NCBI GenBank assembly: GCA_910579275.1
Contig: CAJTTO010000012.1
Span: 18,817 to 82,816 of the forward strand
From: an uncultured Lachnospiraceae bacterium
GTDB lineage: Bacteria > Bacillota > Clostridia > Lachnospirales > Lachnospiraceae
Direction: 5' to 3'
DNA length: 64,000 bases
Position numbers and translations under genes: made by a program
Part shown: piece by piece, positions 35,482-44,045 of the stretch
Layout of the letters: every line of letters starts with the position of its first letter
How positions within the stretch are numbered: position 1 is the first letter of the stretch
The notes under the pieces: generated by a model
What the model saw: only the letters and a program-made list of their open reading frames with translations
Database searches by the model: none
Told to the model about the DNA's origin: nothing

Positions 35482-35775
35482 AAATTTACCTCCTTGTGTT
35501 TACCCCTCAGGTTCCTTCCCTCGGGAGTGTCTGCGCATAAATCCTTTTATCCGTTGAACGACACTGTTATAGTTTTATTTAGTTGTATATATTACAATTG
35601 ATACCGAAACCAATATCAATCTGTAACCATTTATAATATCCGGATCCAACCGCGATGGCGCGCCTGCTGTCGCAGTATTTCCGGCTATTAACGAAGTGAT
35701 ACTAAATATAGCTATGTAGCTCTGCACTTAAGATTTGTTTTGTTTGCTGTGTCAATGATTTCTAGCTTTGCAATA
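35482..35775. other. Leader region of the flagellin array
   Basis: About 290 nt between promoter and flagellin 8. It begins with a variant of the array leader (CCTCAGGTTCCTTCCCTCGGG) that still has GGA in a loop, followed by AT-rich sequence with no reading frame. CGCGATGGCGCGCC near 35652 is a GC-rich patch of unknown meaning. Confidence 0.45.
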
Positions 35776-35803
35776 TATATCGACAGCTGACAGAAATAAT
35801 TTA
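35776..35803 (-). promoter_or_regulatory. Sigma-28-like promoter of flagellins 8-7-6
   Basis: Minus-strand TAAA (plus 35800-35803), 16 nt, TCGATATA (plus 35776-35783). Confidence 0.65.
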
Positions 35804-35920
35804 TAGCTAATTACGATTTTGTATTGTTAAATTCTGTCTTCTGACCGACTGCCTGCATATACACTTGCTTACTATTTTAATTTATTATCCTAATTTTTGC
35901 AAGACTTTTTCAAAACTTTA

Positions 35921-35949
35921 TTTACTCCGTTTCTATTCTTTGGTATAAT
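35921..35949 (+). promoter_or_regulatory. Sigma-A-like promoter of small genes P2-P3
   Basis: TTTACT (35921-35926), 17 nt, TATAAT (35944-35949), 28 nt before the start of P2. Confidence 0.7.
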
Positions 35950-35976
35950 GTAGGCACACGAAAGGGTGGTGATTGT

Positions 35977-36171
35977 ATGCCAAATACAAATCTCGAAATA
36001 ACACAAAAGGCGATGGAAGACTTTATAAAAATCCAACGATATATGCTATTGGCCAAAGAAGAAAATTCTCCAAGGACATATGCCGCATTGAAAGACGAAT
36101 ATCTGTACTTAAAAAGCTTTCTGAATATTGCAGGCGTTAATTTAACCGATATTGACAAAATAAAAGAATAA
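35977..36171 (+). CDS. Small protein of a four-member family (P2)
   Basis: 64 residues, ATG 35977, GGGTGGTG 6 nt upstream. Pattern: MPNTNLEITQKAMEDF, IQRYMLLAKEENSPRTYAAL, YLYLKSFLNIAGVNLTDID then KIKE. Two predicted amphipathic helices, no membrane segment, no known motif. Shares the C-terminal GVNLTDIDKIKE exactly with P3, 25 bp downstream. It is read away from the flagellins from a sigma-A-like promoter. Function unknown. Confidence 0.85.
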   Translation: MPNTNLEITQKAMEDFIKIQRYMLLAKEENSPRTYAALKDEYLYLKSFLNIAGVNLTDIDKIKE

Positions 36172-36196
36172 GGAACTGCGAAAGGATGGTGACTGC

Positions 36197-36388
36197 ATGC
36201 CAAGTAATGCCGAAATCGTAAAAGACACCGTGGAACAATTCCGGAAGGTGCAGCGTTATATGATGATTGCACGAGAAGAAAATGCCACAAAAACATATGC
36301 CGAACTGAAAGACGATTATGTTTCCTTAAAGGCTGTCCTCAATGTTATGGGCGTTAATTTAACCGATATTGACAAAATAAAAGAGTAA
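36197..36388 (+). CDS. Small protein of a four-member family (P3)
   Basis: 63 residues, ATG 36197, GGATGGTGA 5 nt upstream. MPSNAEIVKDTVEQF, VQRYMMIAREENATKTYAEL, YVSLKAVLNVMGVNLTDID then KIKE. Tandem duplicate of P2 and closest to P4 at 60438 (AEIxKDTxEQF, ENATxTYAELK). Convergent with csrA across a shared terminator. Function unknown. Confidence 0.85.
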   Translation: MPSNAEIVKDTVEQFRKVQRYMMIAREENATKTYAELKDDYVSLKAVLNVMGVNLTDIDKIKE

Positions 36389-36412
36389 CCCTGCGGCTAC
36401 TCTTTTATTTTG
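36373..36412. terminator. Bidirectional terminator between P3 and csrA
   Basis: CAAAATAAAAGAGTA (36373-36387) pairs perfectly with 36398-36412; the left arm overlaps the end of P3. Serves P3 and the csrA operon. Confidence 0.88.
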
Positions 36413-36425
36413 TACCATTTCACAT

Positions 36426-36650
36426 TTATTTGCCAAATAAGCTTGCCAGCTGCTCCATGCCTTCCAGGTTTGCAGTGGCTTCCTTGTTTGCCTCCTGTAT
36501 CTGGATATATACCTCCTTGCGGTATACCGGAACTTCTTTTGGTGCGCTGATGCCTATTTTAACCTGCTCTCCCTTGATATCAAGAACTGTAATCTCAATA
36601 TCATTGTTAATCATCAGAGCCTCGCCTTTTTTCCTTGATAGTGCCAGCAT
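36426..36650 (-). CDS. csrA: Carbon storage regulator / flagellin translation repressor CsrA
   Basis: 74 residues from ATG 36650 (MLALSRKKGEALMINNDIEI), AGGTG 7 nt upstream; the GTG three codons earlier overlaps the ribosome site. Conserved LALSRKKGE, IKIGISAPKEVPVYRKEVY-type core with the RNA-binding R in YRKEV. CsrA dimers bind GGA-containing hairpins; in Bacillus they repress flagellin translation until sequestered by FliW. Last gene of flgM-flgN-flgK-flgK-flgL-fliW-csrA. Flagellin leaders here carry GGA-loop hairpins, so they are the expected targets. Confidence 0.97.
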   Translation of the reverse strand: MLALSRKKGEALMINNDIEITVLDIKGEQVKIGISAPKEVPVYRKEVYIQIQEANKEATANLEGMEQLASLFGK

Positions 36651-36686
36651 ATCTTTCACCTGCCTTCTTTTATAGTCTCCTGTTTC

Positions 36687-37166
36687 CTATGCCTGTACTG
36701 TCTTCTGCGCCATTATTTCGTCATAAATAGCATGTTTTACACTGTATCCATCGTCGTCGCTGATCAGCTGTACCGCCTTGCGGTTTTCGATGCTGATAAT
36801 AATTGGCGCTTTCAAGTTCACCGTTGTCTTGGTGATGTCCTTCGGCACTGTCACAGTGACAAACATCAGTATGTTTTCACCGTCAAGATTATCTCCCAAA
36901 GGCTTTAAAAGGTCAGCTGCAAAGTTAGGGCTGTAGCCGGGAATGACCAAATCCGGATTCATAACCGGCATGGCAAAGGCTGGTTCCTGAAGGGACTGAA
37001 GCCACTTAATGCTTGAATCCGCACCTTTCTCCTCGTTGAATATCAGGGTAAAGTCCTTCAAATCCGGAAATCCCAGTATTCCATGGTCAAAACGGATGAT
37101 TTTGTCCTCCTCTATTGCTATCATGCCAAATATCCTCGTGTTTACTTCTACCATTTTTATAACCAT
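36687..37166 (-). CDS. fliW: Flagellar assembly factor FliW
   Basis: 159 residues. VEVNTRIFGMIAIEEDKIIRFDHGILGFPDLKDF is the FliW start, with WLQSLQEPAFAMPVMNP and VTVPKDITKTTVNLKAPIIIS later. FliW binds both flagellin and CsrA, tying filament export to flagellin synthesis. Two starts are possible: ATG 37166, very near AAAGGAG, or ATG 37154, whose product begins MVEVNTRIFG like relatives. 36 bp before csrA. Confidence 0.97.
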   Translation of the reverse strand: MVIKMVEVNTRIFGMIAIEEDKIIRFDHGILGFPDLKDFTLIFNEEKGADSSIKWLQSLQEPAFAMPVMNPDLVIPGYSPNFAADLLKPLGDNLDGENILMFVTVTVPKDITKTTVNLKAPIIISIENRKAVQLISDDDGYSVKHAIYDEIMAQKTVQA

Positions 37167-37189
37167 GCTCCTTTCATAGTCTGCAAGCC

Positions 37190-37326
37190 GTAACAGTTCA
37201 GCCTTCGGCTTCCTGTTACAGGCATCAAGCCATGCATAACCACTTCGTGGTGGCTTGATGCATCTCTACCATTACGCTATTTCACGAACTTTGCAGTAAA
37301 TGCAAAGTCCTGGGCTGAACTGTTAC
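37190..37326. mobile_element. Inner-type MITE, copy D (137 bp)
   Basis: Intact: GTAACAGTTCAGCC (37190-37203) and GGCTGAACTGTTAC (37313-37326), flanked by TGCAAGCC (37182-37189 and 37327-37334), an 8-bp target duplication. Internal GCATCAAGCC/GGCTTGATGC and CCACTTCGTGG hairpins. It sits inside the flgL-fliW gap of the late flagellar operon. Confidence 0.9.
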
Positions 37327-37400
37327 TGCAAGCCTGCTCTGCATGGCGCAGGCTTGCTTTTCATTCCACTTCCGTCCTATTCCGAATCTGTCCGGACGCT

Positions 37401-39317
37401 TTATTTAATGAAATTCAGCAGCGAAGTCTGCATAACATAGCTGATGGATGACAGCGCTGCCTCGTATGTCATGCCAATGCTCTTGAGCTGGATAACCAGA
37501 TCCGTGTAATCCGCATCTTCATTCTCGCTTACAAGTTCACCGAAATTGGTCTGCTGCATCTCCAGACGGTTCTGAATCAGATCCAGTCTTGACCCGCGGG
37601 CGCCGCAGTCGGTCTCTGCCATCTGAGCGCGCTCAAAGTACCCGTCGCAGTCGTCAATCAGTTCCTGTGTGCGCTTTTTAATCTTGTCGCCCACTCTGGT
37701 CATTGTCTCTTCAAGCGCTTTCTGATGCTCTTCCAGCTTCGTGAGATCCTCGCCGTCATATTTTTCCGACTTGATCATATCCTTCACAGTATTCAGGCAC
37801 TGCTCGAGATCGTCATACTCGTTCAGCATGTTAATGACTTCTTTCATATCCCTGCCCATATCGTGTGTGAACACTTCATCCGCTGTCGTGTTCACGCGGA
37901 TTGACTGGTTATTTCCGATATCATACTCGATAATCTGTTTCCCGTTCGCACTCGGATCCGACAGGAAATTCTCATTGTACTTCACGGTCTTGTCATTTCC
38001 GTTTTTGCCCTTGGTCGTGCGCTCTGTATAAAAATAATGTACCGGATCCAAGTCATTTTTCTTCCAGTTTGTCTTCTCGTATGTAATACGAAGCTCCGTG
38101 TCGGAGGACAGCTCCGAGAGACGTTTCTGGATATTTGCACCGAGAAGCAGTTCTCCTGTGTCTGCAACATAGGTTATGTTGTTGGCATTATTCTCACCGA
38201 CTACGGACAAGTATGCATTGTCATCCGACCCTGTAGGATAATAGTTGGATATCGCAAGAGAGGTCTTGAACTTGTCGTCAAGGCTGACGACACTCTTGCC
38301 GTTTGCGTCTTTTGTGACACTGCTGCCGAGCGTGACCGTCTCCTGCGGCACATTGTTGTTGTCCACAATTTTGAGCGTGCCATCATCCTCGTAGGAAACA
38401 TTTACATTTCCCACGGATGCCGGCAGGGGCGGTGTTGCAGTGGATGTGCCCTTCTTCACCCTGTACTCCTGATTGTCTATCGTAAACACTGCCTCGTTCG
38501 GCAGAACAGTTGTGTCAATTGATACAACGGCTGTCACGGAGCTTGTGTTAATCACTGCGCTGTTGCCGCTTACTTTCGCATCCTTCATGAAAGCGATATC
38601 AACATTGGACTCATATACCACATTTCCGTCCGCGTCCTTCACAGGATCCCCGTTTGCATCCAGCTTGGGTGTGATGTCCACGTTGTCATACGAGAGGCGG
38701 AATCTGTAAATATCCTCTGTGTTGACCTTGTACTCTGTCGTGTCCTTGTCGCGGAAGTTTCCTTCATTGATGGACTTTAGGTCACCCGTCCGGACAAAGG
38801 TAAACTTGTTGATGTCGGCATTGGTAAGCTGCTCTGTAATAACGTTTTTCTCTGTCTTATCCGCCTTGAGACTGAGCGGCATGTCTGTGCGGTAGCCCGT
38901 AAAAATGGTTCTTCCCGCGCTGTCCGCATTTCCGATGGAATAGATTTCCTCAATTGCCTGCTGGAGGTTCTTGATAATCGCTTTCCTGTCCTCGGCCTCT
39001 TTGTAGTTGTTGTTTGCCGAGATGATATTTGTCCGGACATCATTTGTCAAAATTTCATTCACTGCCGAGAGTGACGACAGCGTGAGACCAATCCAGCTGT
39101 CTGCGTCCGATGCGTTTTTCTCATAGTACTGGTCAATTTTGTCCAGTGAGGAATTGAGCTTGAGCGAACGGATCGCGATGACAGGGTCGTCAGACGGTCT
39201 TGTTATCTTCTTGCCTGTCGACATCTGGTTTGTCAGTTTCTCCTGAAGGGCTTTATTAATATTCAGATTTCTAAGTGATGTATTCTGCATCATCTTAGTC
39301 GTGATTCTCATTGCCAT
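37401..39317 (-). CDS. flgL: Hook-filament junction protein FlgL (HAP3), enlarged
   Basis: 638 residues, about twice the usual length. N-terminal MRITTKMMQNTSLRNLNINK and SDDPVIAIRSLKL, and C-terminal ANFGELVSENEDADYTDLVIQLK-like pattern (QQTNFGELVSENEDADYT) then YEAALSSISYVMQTSLLNFI, are the FlgL D0/D1 regions. The middle 330 residues are an extra domain of beta-rich character (VTAVVSIDTTVLPNEAVFTIDNQEYRVKK). FlgL joins the hook to the filament. Position between flgK and fliW is canonical. Confidence 0.95.
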   Translation of the reverse strand: MAMRITTKMMQNTSLRNLNINKALQEKLTNQMSTGKKITRPSDDPVIAIRSLKLNSSLDKIDQYYEKNASDADSWIGLTLSSLSAVNEILTNDVRTNIISANNNYKEAEDRKAIIKNLQQAIEEIYSIGNADSAGRTIFTGYRTDMPLSLKADKTEKNVITEQLTNADINKFTFVRTGDLKSINEGNFRDKDTTEYKVNTEDIYRFRLSYDNVDITPKLDANGDPVKDADGNVVYESNVDIAFMKDAKVSGNSAVINTSSVTAVVSIDTTVLPNEAVFTIDNQEYRVKKGTSTATPPLPASVGNVNVSYEDDGTLKIVDNNNVPQETVTLGSSVTKDANGKSVVSLDDKFKTSLAISNYYPTGSDDNAYLSVVGENNANNITYVADTGELLLGANIQKRLSELSSDTELRITYEKTNWKKNDLDPVHYFYTERTTKGKNGNDKTVKYNENFLSDPSANGKQIIEYDIGNNQSIRVNTTADEVFTHDMGRDMKEVINMLNEYDDLEQCLNTVKDMIKSEKYDGEDLTKLEEHQKALEETMTRVGDKIKKRTQELIDDCDGYFERAQMAETDCGARGSRLDLIQNRLEMQQTNFGELVSENEDADYTDLVIQLKSIGMTYEAALSSISYVMQTSLLNFIK

Positions 39318-39358
39318 GTGTGTTCCCCTTTCCTATACTCCCATATTTAGAAAAATCA

Positions 39359-41239
39359 TTATACGCCTGTCTGTGTAATCAGTCTGTCATAACATTCATT
39401 CATTACAGATATCATCTTGCTTGCCAGATTGTAAGCGTTCTGGAATTTTATCATGTTCGCCGCCTCCTCGTCGGAGTCAACACCGCTAATGGAAAAGCGG
39501 CTGTTTGCGATGGATTCCTCTATATTTCCATAAATCTCCTGAAAACTGTTTGCACTCTGTGCATTCAGCGCCGAATCACCCATCAGACAAATCAGGAAGC
39601 TCTGGGCATCGCAGCCGCGGAACGACATCTTATCCTTGTTGGTCGACAAATCCTTAAGTTCATCAAGGATATCATATTTTGATTCCCCGTCGCTGTCCAC
39701 CGTGTGTGTGACAAGCGTGGTCGGATCATTTTGTACGGATTTCACAACGTTAAAATTCCCTGCCGTCAGCATAAAGTATCCTGCATCGCTGACACTGTCA
39801 TATTTTGTGGTATTCAGCGGAATAGAAAAATCAAACTGCTTTCCTGTCGCAGCGTCGTCGCCCGTAAAGAAAATCTCTCCCGTGCGGTCGTTGCCGGCAG
39901 AATCCGTGGCGCCGCTCATGCCGTATATCTCATTAAAGTGATGTGCGTAATCCCGCACCCACTCATTCATCTGTTCCATATAGTATGGGATTCCCTGATA
40001 ATTTACCTGCTCACCGACACCCGCACTCTGTCCCACTTTGCTCGGTTTTACCGTCGTAGGATTTTTGGACAAGTCCTCTGAAAGCTTGAATGTATAAGAC
40101 GCCTCACCGAACTCGTTCAGTTCATACGAAAAACTGTCGTAGTAGAAATAATCTCCGCCAACGCGAATCTGTCCGCCTGTCAGCGGAAGCGTGCTCTTGG
40201 AAATATCCTTCAAGTAGTCGTCCTTAACCTTTATGGTCACTGTCCTGTCCTCTGTATTGACACCTGAAACAGTACCGTTAAACGCTTCGTTGTTATTTCC
40301 GTCACGCATTTCATAAAGACCCTTAAGCTCGCCTCTTGCGGTTTTCCCGCCCAGACCCACATCCTGTCTGGTGTCTGTCCAGACAACATCATAAAGCCCG
40401 TCGACGTCATTCTGGTTTGTTTTCTGCCATGGCTGTCTGGGCACGCACTCGAGCTGCCTGTAGCTGTAACCGTTTACCAGAGACTGTCCTCCTACAATCG
40501 AAACATTGTATTCCATCATCCCTGTCTCGTTGCCAAGGTCATCTGTAATCGGTTTCTCCTCGCACTTTACGTCCACAATCGCCGAAAGCTGGTCTATCAG
40601 CAAGTCTCTCTTGTCGCGAAGGTCATTCGCCACGGTGTTTCCACCGACTTCTATCATGTTAATCTGCCGGTTCAGCAGGGTAATCTCCTGCGCAATGCTG
40701 TTGACCTCGTCTACCTTGATGCTGATTTCATCATTGACGTCTGTCTGCATCTTCTGGAAATTATTGTACAGGATGTTAAAGTACTCACAGAGATTTCCTG
40801 CCTTTCCAATAAATTCCAGCGCATAGTCCTTTTCCCCTGCATGGTTCGAGAGGGAATCCATCGCGGAGTGAAACTCGTTGAAGATTGTCATGAACCCCTT
40901 TACCTCATTGGTTCCCCTGTTATCCTGCAGATAATTTTCTATAATCGCACAATAATACTGCTTTTTGTCATATTCCCCAAGTTTTGAATTGTTGTTCCAG
41001 TACTTCTCATCATAATAGATATCACGCACACGCTCTGCACCGAGGGTGTCAACGCCGGCTCCGATACAGCCATGCCCTGCAAACGCGCGCATTGCTGCGG
41101 ATGCCGACTGGTTGACAATCTGCCTTGAATAGCCTACTGTCTCAACGTTTGCTATATTGTTCGCTGTCGTGTTAAGCGCCGCATTGGATGCCACCAGTCC
41201 GGAATATGATATATTTAAACCCATAAACGTAGATGCCAT
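39359..41239 (-). CDS. flgK: Hook-associated protein FlgK, second copy
   Basis: 626 residues. MASTFMGLNISYSGLVASNAAL, NNIANVETVGYSRQ and C-terminal EEAANMIKFQNAYNLASKMISVMNECYDRLI are FlgK signatures; the QEITLLNRQINMIEVGGNTVANDLRDKRDLLIDQLS-type central block matches too. It follows another FlgK-like gene by 39 bp; the two are clearly diverged (start, QVAN versus QSAS, body), so the duplication is old. One may have become a specialised junction protein. Confidence 0.93.
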   Translation of the reverse strand: MASTFMGLNISYSGLVASNAALNTTANNIANVETVGYSRQIVNQSASAAMRAFAGHGCIGAGVDTLGAERVRDIYYDEKYWNNNSKLGEYDKKQYYCAIIENYLQDNRGTNEVKGFMTIFNEFHSAMDSLSNHAGEKDYALEFIGKAGNLCEYFNILYNNFQKMQTDVNDEISIKVDEVNSIAQEITLLNRQINMIEVGGNTVANDLRDKRDLLIDQLSAIVDVKCEEKPITDDLGNETGMMEYNVSIVGGQSLVNGYSYRQLECVPRQPWQKTNQNDVDGLYDVVWTDTRQDVGLGGKTARGELKGLYEMRDGNNNEAFNGTVSGVNTEDRTVTIKVKDDYLKDISKSTLPLTGGQIRVGGDYFYYDSFSYELNEFGEASYTFKLSEDLSKNPTTVKPSKVGQSAGVGEQVNYQGIPYYMEQMNEWVRDYAHHFNEIYGMSGATDSAGNDRTGEIFFTGDDAATGKQFDFSIPLNTTKYDSVSDAGYFMLTAGNFNVVKSVQNDPTTLVTHTVDSDGESKYDILDELKDLSTNKDKMSFRGCDAQSFLICLMGDSALNAQSANSFQEIYGNIEESIANSRFSISGVDSDEEAANMIKFQNAYNLASKMISVMNECYDRLITQTGV

Positions 41240-41278
41240 TTATACTCTCCTCCTACTTTTTCCAATAAATCTGCGAAT

Positions 41279-43081
41279 TTATGCCCCCATACCCAGCAGT
41301 GAATCAAGCATGGAATTAATCACATTGATATAACGGCTTGCCGCATTGTATGCATTCTGGTACATAATCATATGCTCCAGCTCCTCGTCGGAGGAAACAC
41401 CGATAACGGTCTGCCGCTCGTTGTCGGCAAGCGCCATTGCCTGCTGTTCATACTCATACAGTCCCTGGAACACATATCCTGACGTCGCAACCTGATTAAT
41501 CAGGTCAATATAGCAGTTCTCAAAGCTGCTGATTTTCGTCGCATTCGGGTTGAGGTAGATTCCCTCGTTCTGGAATGCCTCCACAAATTTCTTTCCGATA
41601 TTGAAATCCGCCGACTGATCCTCCTCGGTAAAGCCAAGAAGAGACGGCATCTGTACCAATTTCTCGTTAATCTTGATATTCTGGCAGTTGTAGAGCGAGA
41701 ACTGCGAATTCGCATCCTCCTCGTTATATTTCCAGTACATTCCACGGATGGGTTCCCCGTTCTCATCATAAATCTGGTAAAGCTTTACGCCCTGTGCTTT
41801 TAATGTCTCTGCCTCGGCAGTACTCATCACCACTTTCTCGTATGCATCCGAACCGATTTTCTGGAACATCTGCATCGGTGAACCGTCCTCGTTGCACAGA
41901 TATCCGCTCTTCGGATTGCAGTTCTCCGCAAGCACGTCATTGACTTTTGTCATGATGGCATGCACGAGATTGTCAAACTCTGCCTGGGCGTTCATCACAA
42001 CGGACTTCGCAATGTAATCATTGTAGTATTTCAGCCCCGCTTTGTCATTGTAGCTGCCTTCCTTGATTCCTAGTTTATCCAGCTTGTAATCGCTAACCAT
42101 GCCCACGGTCAAATCCGTGTAATTTGCAACATGGTCGCCGCGTGCCAGAAGGAGCGCCCTGAGTTCTCCGACATCGGTCTCACCCGCTGTCGAGATGTCC
42201 TCTTTGAGGTTGAAGACATACGCGGAGGAGTAATCCGCCACTTTTTTTCCGCTTGCATCTTCCTTGTAAATGACGTTGTGTTTCCAGTACGGCGTCACAA
42301 AACCGGTCTCCTTATCCGTGAGCATATCCATCTCATATGCCTGACTCTCCGTGACAAAGTTCGTGCCGTTAAAGTTTACACTGACTCTGCTGCACTCGTC
42401 CTCGAAATAGGTTATGTTGCCGTAACCGGAAAGCATGTCGAGAAGGGAATCGCGCTCATCGCGAAGGTCGTTTGCATTCTCGACGCCGCCAGCCTCTATC
42501 TTCATAATTTCTTTATTCAGTTCATGAATCCGCTGTCCGATGGAATTAATATCTTTGACTGCATCCTTTACCTGTTTGTTCAGGTTGCCCTGATACTCCT
42601 GAAATGATGCATAAACCGATGTTGCATTATCTACAAAGCTTGCCGCTTTTGATACCAGCATCGACATGTTGACGGTATTGTTGGGATCCTTTGCAACCTC
42701 CTGCATGGCGCTCCAAAGTGCCGACACGGAATTCTTAAATGCTGCCCCGTCCAGCTCTCCCATAATATCCTCTATCTCAAGGATTACCGAATATGAAGTT
42801 TCATAGTACGACATTCTTCCGTTTTCAAGACGGTACGCCTTATCAAGGAATTCATCCCTGACATGCCTGCACTCGGAATACTTGGAGCCGGTTCCCACCT
42901 GGAACTTTTTTCCGGCTACCGAGCGTCCTGCGAAAGTATATGTCGTATCGGAATTTGCCACCTGCTGGCGGACATATCCCGGCGTATTAAGATTTGATAA
43001 GTTGTGCGCTACAGTATGCAGCGCGTTCTGTGATGTGCGCAGTCCACTGTCGCCCAAATATAATGATCCAAACAAAGACAT
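41279..43081 (-). CDS. flgK: Hook-associated protein FlgK, first copy
   Basis: 600 residues. MSLFGSLYLGDSGLRTSQNALHTVAHNLSNLNTPGYVRQQV with the NTPGYVRQ motif, LRDERDSLLDMLS in the middle and ELEHMIMYQNAYNAASRYINVINSMLDSLL at the end. This copy has the more standard FlgK termini. Directly after flgN, before the second flgK. Confidence 0.93.
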   Translation of the reverse strand: MSLFGSLYLGDSGLRTSQNALHTVAHNLSNLNTPGYVRQQVANSDTTYTFAGRSVAGKKFQVGTGSKYSECRHVRDEFLDKAYRLENGRMSYYETSYSVILEIEDIMGELDGAAFKNSVSALWSAMQEVAKDPNNTVNMSMLVSKAASFVDNATSVYASFQEYQGNLNKQVKDAVKDINSIGQRIHELNKEIMKIEAGGVENANDLRDERDSLLDMLSGYGNITYFEDECSRVSVNFNGTNFVTESQAYEMDMLTDKETGFVTPYWKHNVIYKEDASGKKVADYSSAYVFNLKEDISTAGETDVGELRALLLARGDHVANYTDLTVGMVSDYKLDKLGIKEGSYNDKAGLKYYNDYIAKSVVMNAQAEFDNLVHAIMTKVNDVLAENCNPKSGYLCNEDGSPMQMFQKIGSDAYEKVVMSTAEAETLKAQGVKLYQIYDENGEPIRGMYWKYNEEDANSQFSLYNCQNIKINEKLVQMPSLLGFTEEDQSADFNIGKKFVEAFQNEGIYLNPNATKISSFENCYIDLINQVATSGYVFQGLYEYEQQAMALADNERQTVIGVSSDEELEHMIMYQNAYNAASRYINVINSMLDSLLGMGA

Positions 43082-43105
43082 GGTATCTCTCCTCGTGATT
43101 CGTCG

Positions 43106-43624
43106 TTATTGTTTCGCGTCGAAACCACCATGAAAGATACCAAGCGATTGTCCGTTTGTATATGCATTCTTTGAATAATTGGCTGTTTGCGGCGCAGACT
43201 TCATAGCTCGTATCATGTTGAGGTTAAAATCTACCATTTCAAGCCGGTCTGTGAGAAGCATCTGATTTTTATCATTTACCTCCCTGAGACTTGTGATGGT
43301 CGCCCCCAAACGTTTCTGCACCGTTTCCAGCTTCTGCTGCTGGTCGGGCATCTTGTCGAGCATCTGAATCAGGTCTATGAGTTTCAATGTTTCAACATCC
43401 CTGTTAACTACGTCGGCAATGTCAGCCAGATATTTATCTCTCTGCTTTTCCATTCCTTGGATTTTGCCTACGATTTCCTGTTCGTCCTCCGTGATTTTTC
43501 CCAGGCTTTCGATATCCCCCGATACAATGGCGGGAGTTTTGCTTTCAGCGAGTTCCAGCAGTTTCTCATACTGTGTGTTTTCGCAGTCAAGCACGTCAAT
43601 CAAGTTCTCCAATAAGCTTGCCAC
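43106..43624 (-). CDS. flgN: Flagellar export chaperone FlgN
   Basis: 172 residues. ENLIDVLDCENTQYEKLLELAESKTPAIVSGD, EQEIVGKIQGMEKQRDKYL and ETVQKRLGATITSLREVNDKNQMLLTDRLEMVDFNLNMIRAM are the FlgN-family helical blocks. It delivers FlgK and FlgL to the export apparatus. Between flgM and flgK, the usual place. Confidence 0.94.
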   Translation of the reverse strand: MASLLENLIDVLDCENTQYEKLLELAESKTPAIVSGDIESLGKITEDEQEIVGKIQGMEKQRDKYLADIADVVNRDVETLKLIDLIQMLDKMPDQQQKLETVQKRLGATITSLREVNDKNQMLLTDRLEMVDFNLNMIRAMKSAPQTANYSKNAYTNGQSLGIFHGGFDAKQ

Positions 43625-43677
43625 CTGTTCACCTCACTGTCATGTCACGGCGTCAAATCTCCCCTTATTTAACACCC

Positions 43678-43959
43678 TTAAAATAGTCCGTTGTACTTCT
43701 CAAGAAGTTTTCCGGCAAAATCCTCAGGATTCACCTCATATGTATTATTGTCAATACGTCCCTTTAAGGAATTTACGAGGTCCTGACGCACATCAGGTAT
43801 TCCTGAAAGCGCCTTCTTTGCTACGGAAGCGTCCTGTGCCGTGGCTGAAAGCATAAGCTGATCCTTAAAGCTTGTACCTGTTGTCTTCTTTTCCTCAGCC
43901 TTTGCGATCTTCTTGTTTCCATAAATTTGCTGAATCTGATTGTAAGCATCTATACGCAT
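43678..43959 (-). CDS. flgM: Anti-sigma-28 factor FlgM
   Basis: 93 residues: MRIDAYNQIQQIYG, a disordered Lys/Thr middle (FKDQLMLSATAQD), then the sigma-binding helices IPDVRQDLVNSLKGRIDNNTYEV and PEDFAGKLLEKYNGLF. It holds sigma-28 until exported through the completed hook. First gene of the late operon, behind a sigma-28-like promoter, giving feedback on its own expression. Confidence 0.95.
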   Translation of the reverse strand: MRIDAYNQIQQIYGNKKIAKAEEKKTTGTSFKDQLMLSATAQDASVAKKALSGIPDVRQDLVNSLKGRIDNNTYEVNPEDFAGKLLEKYNGLF

Positions 43960-43991
43960 ATCTGACTCCTCCTTCCCTGCTGTATATAATC

Positions 43992-44019
43992 TTTATCGGA
44001 TTTTTTTTTATTTTCTTTA
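43992..44019 (-). promoter_or_regulatory. Sigma-28-like promoter of the flgM operon
   Basis: Minus-strand TAAA (plus 44016-44019), 16 nt, CCGATAAA (plus 43992-43999), 33 nt before flgM. Confidence 0.75.
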
Positions 44020-44045
44020 TACTTTCCCTGAAAGTTTCAGTTATT

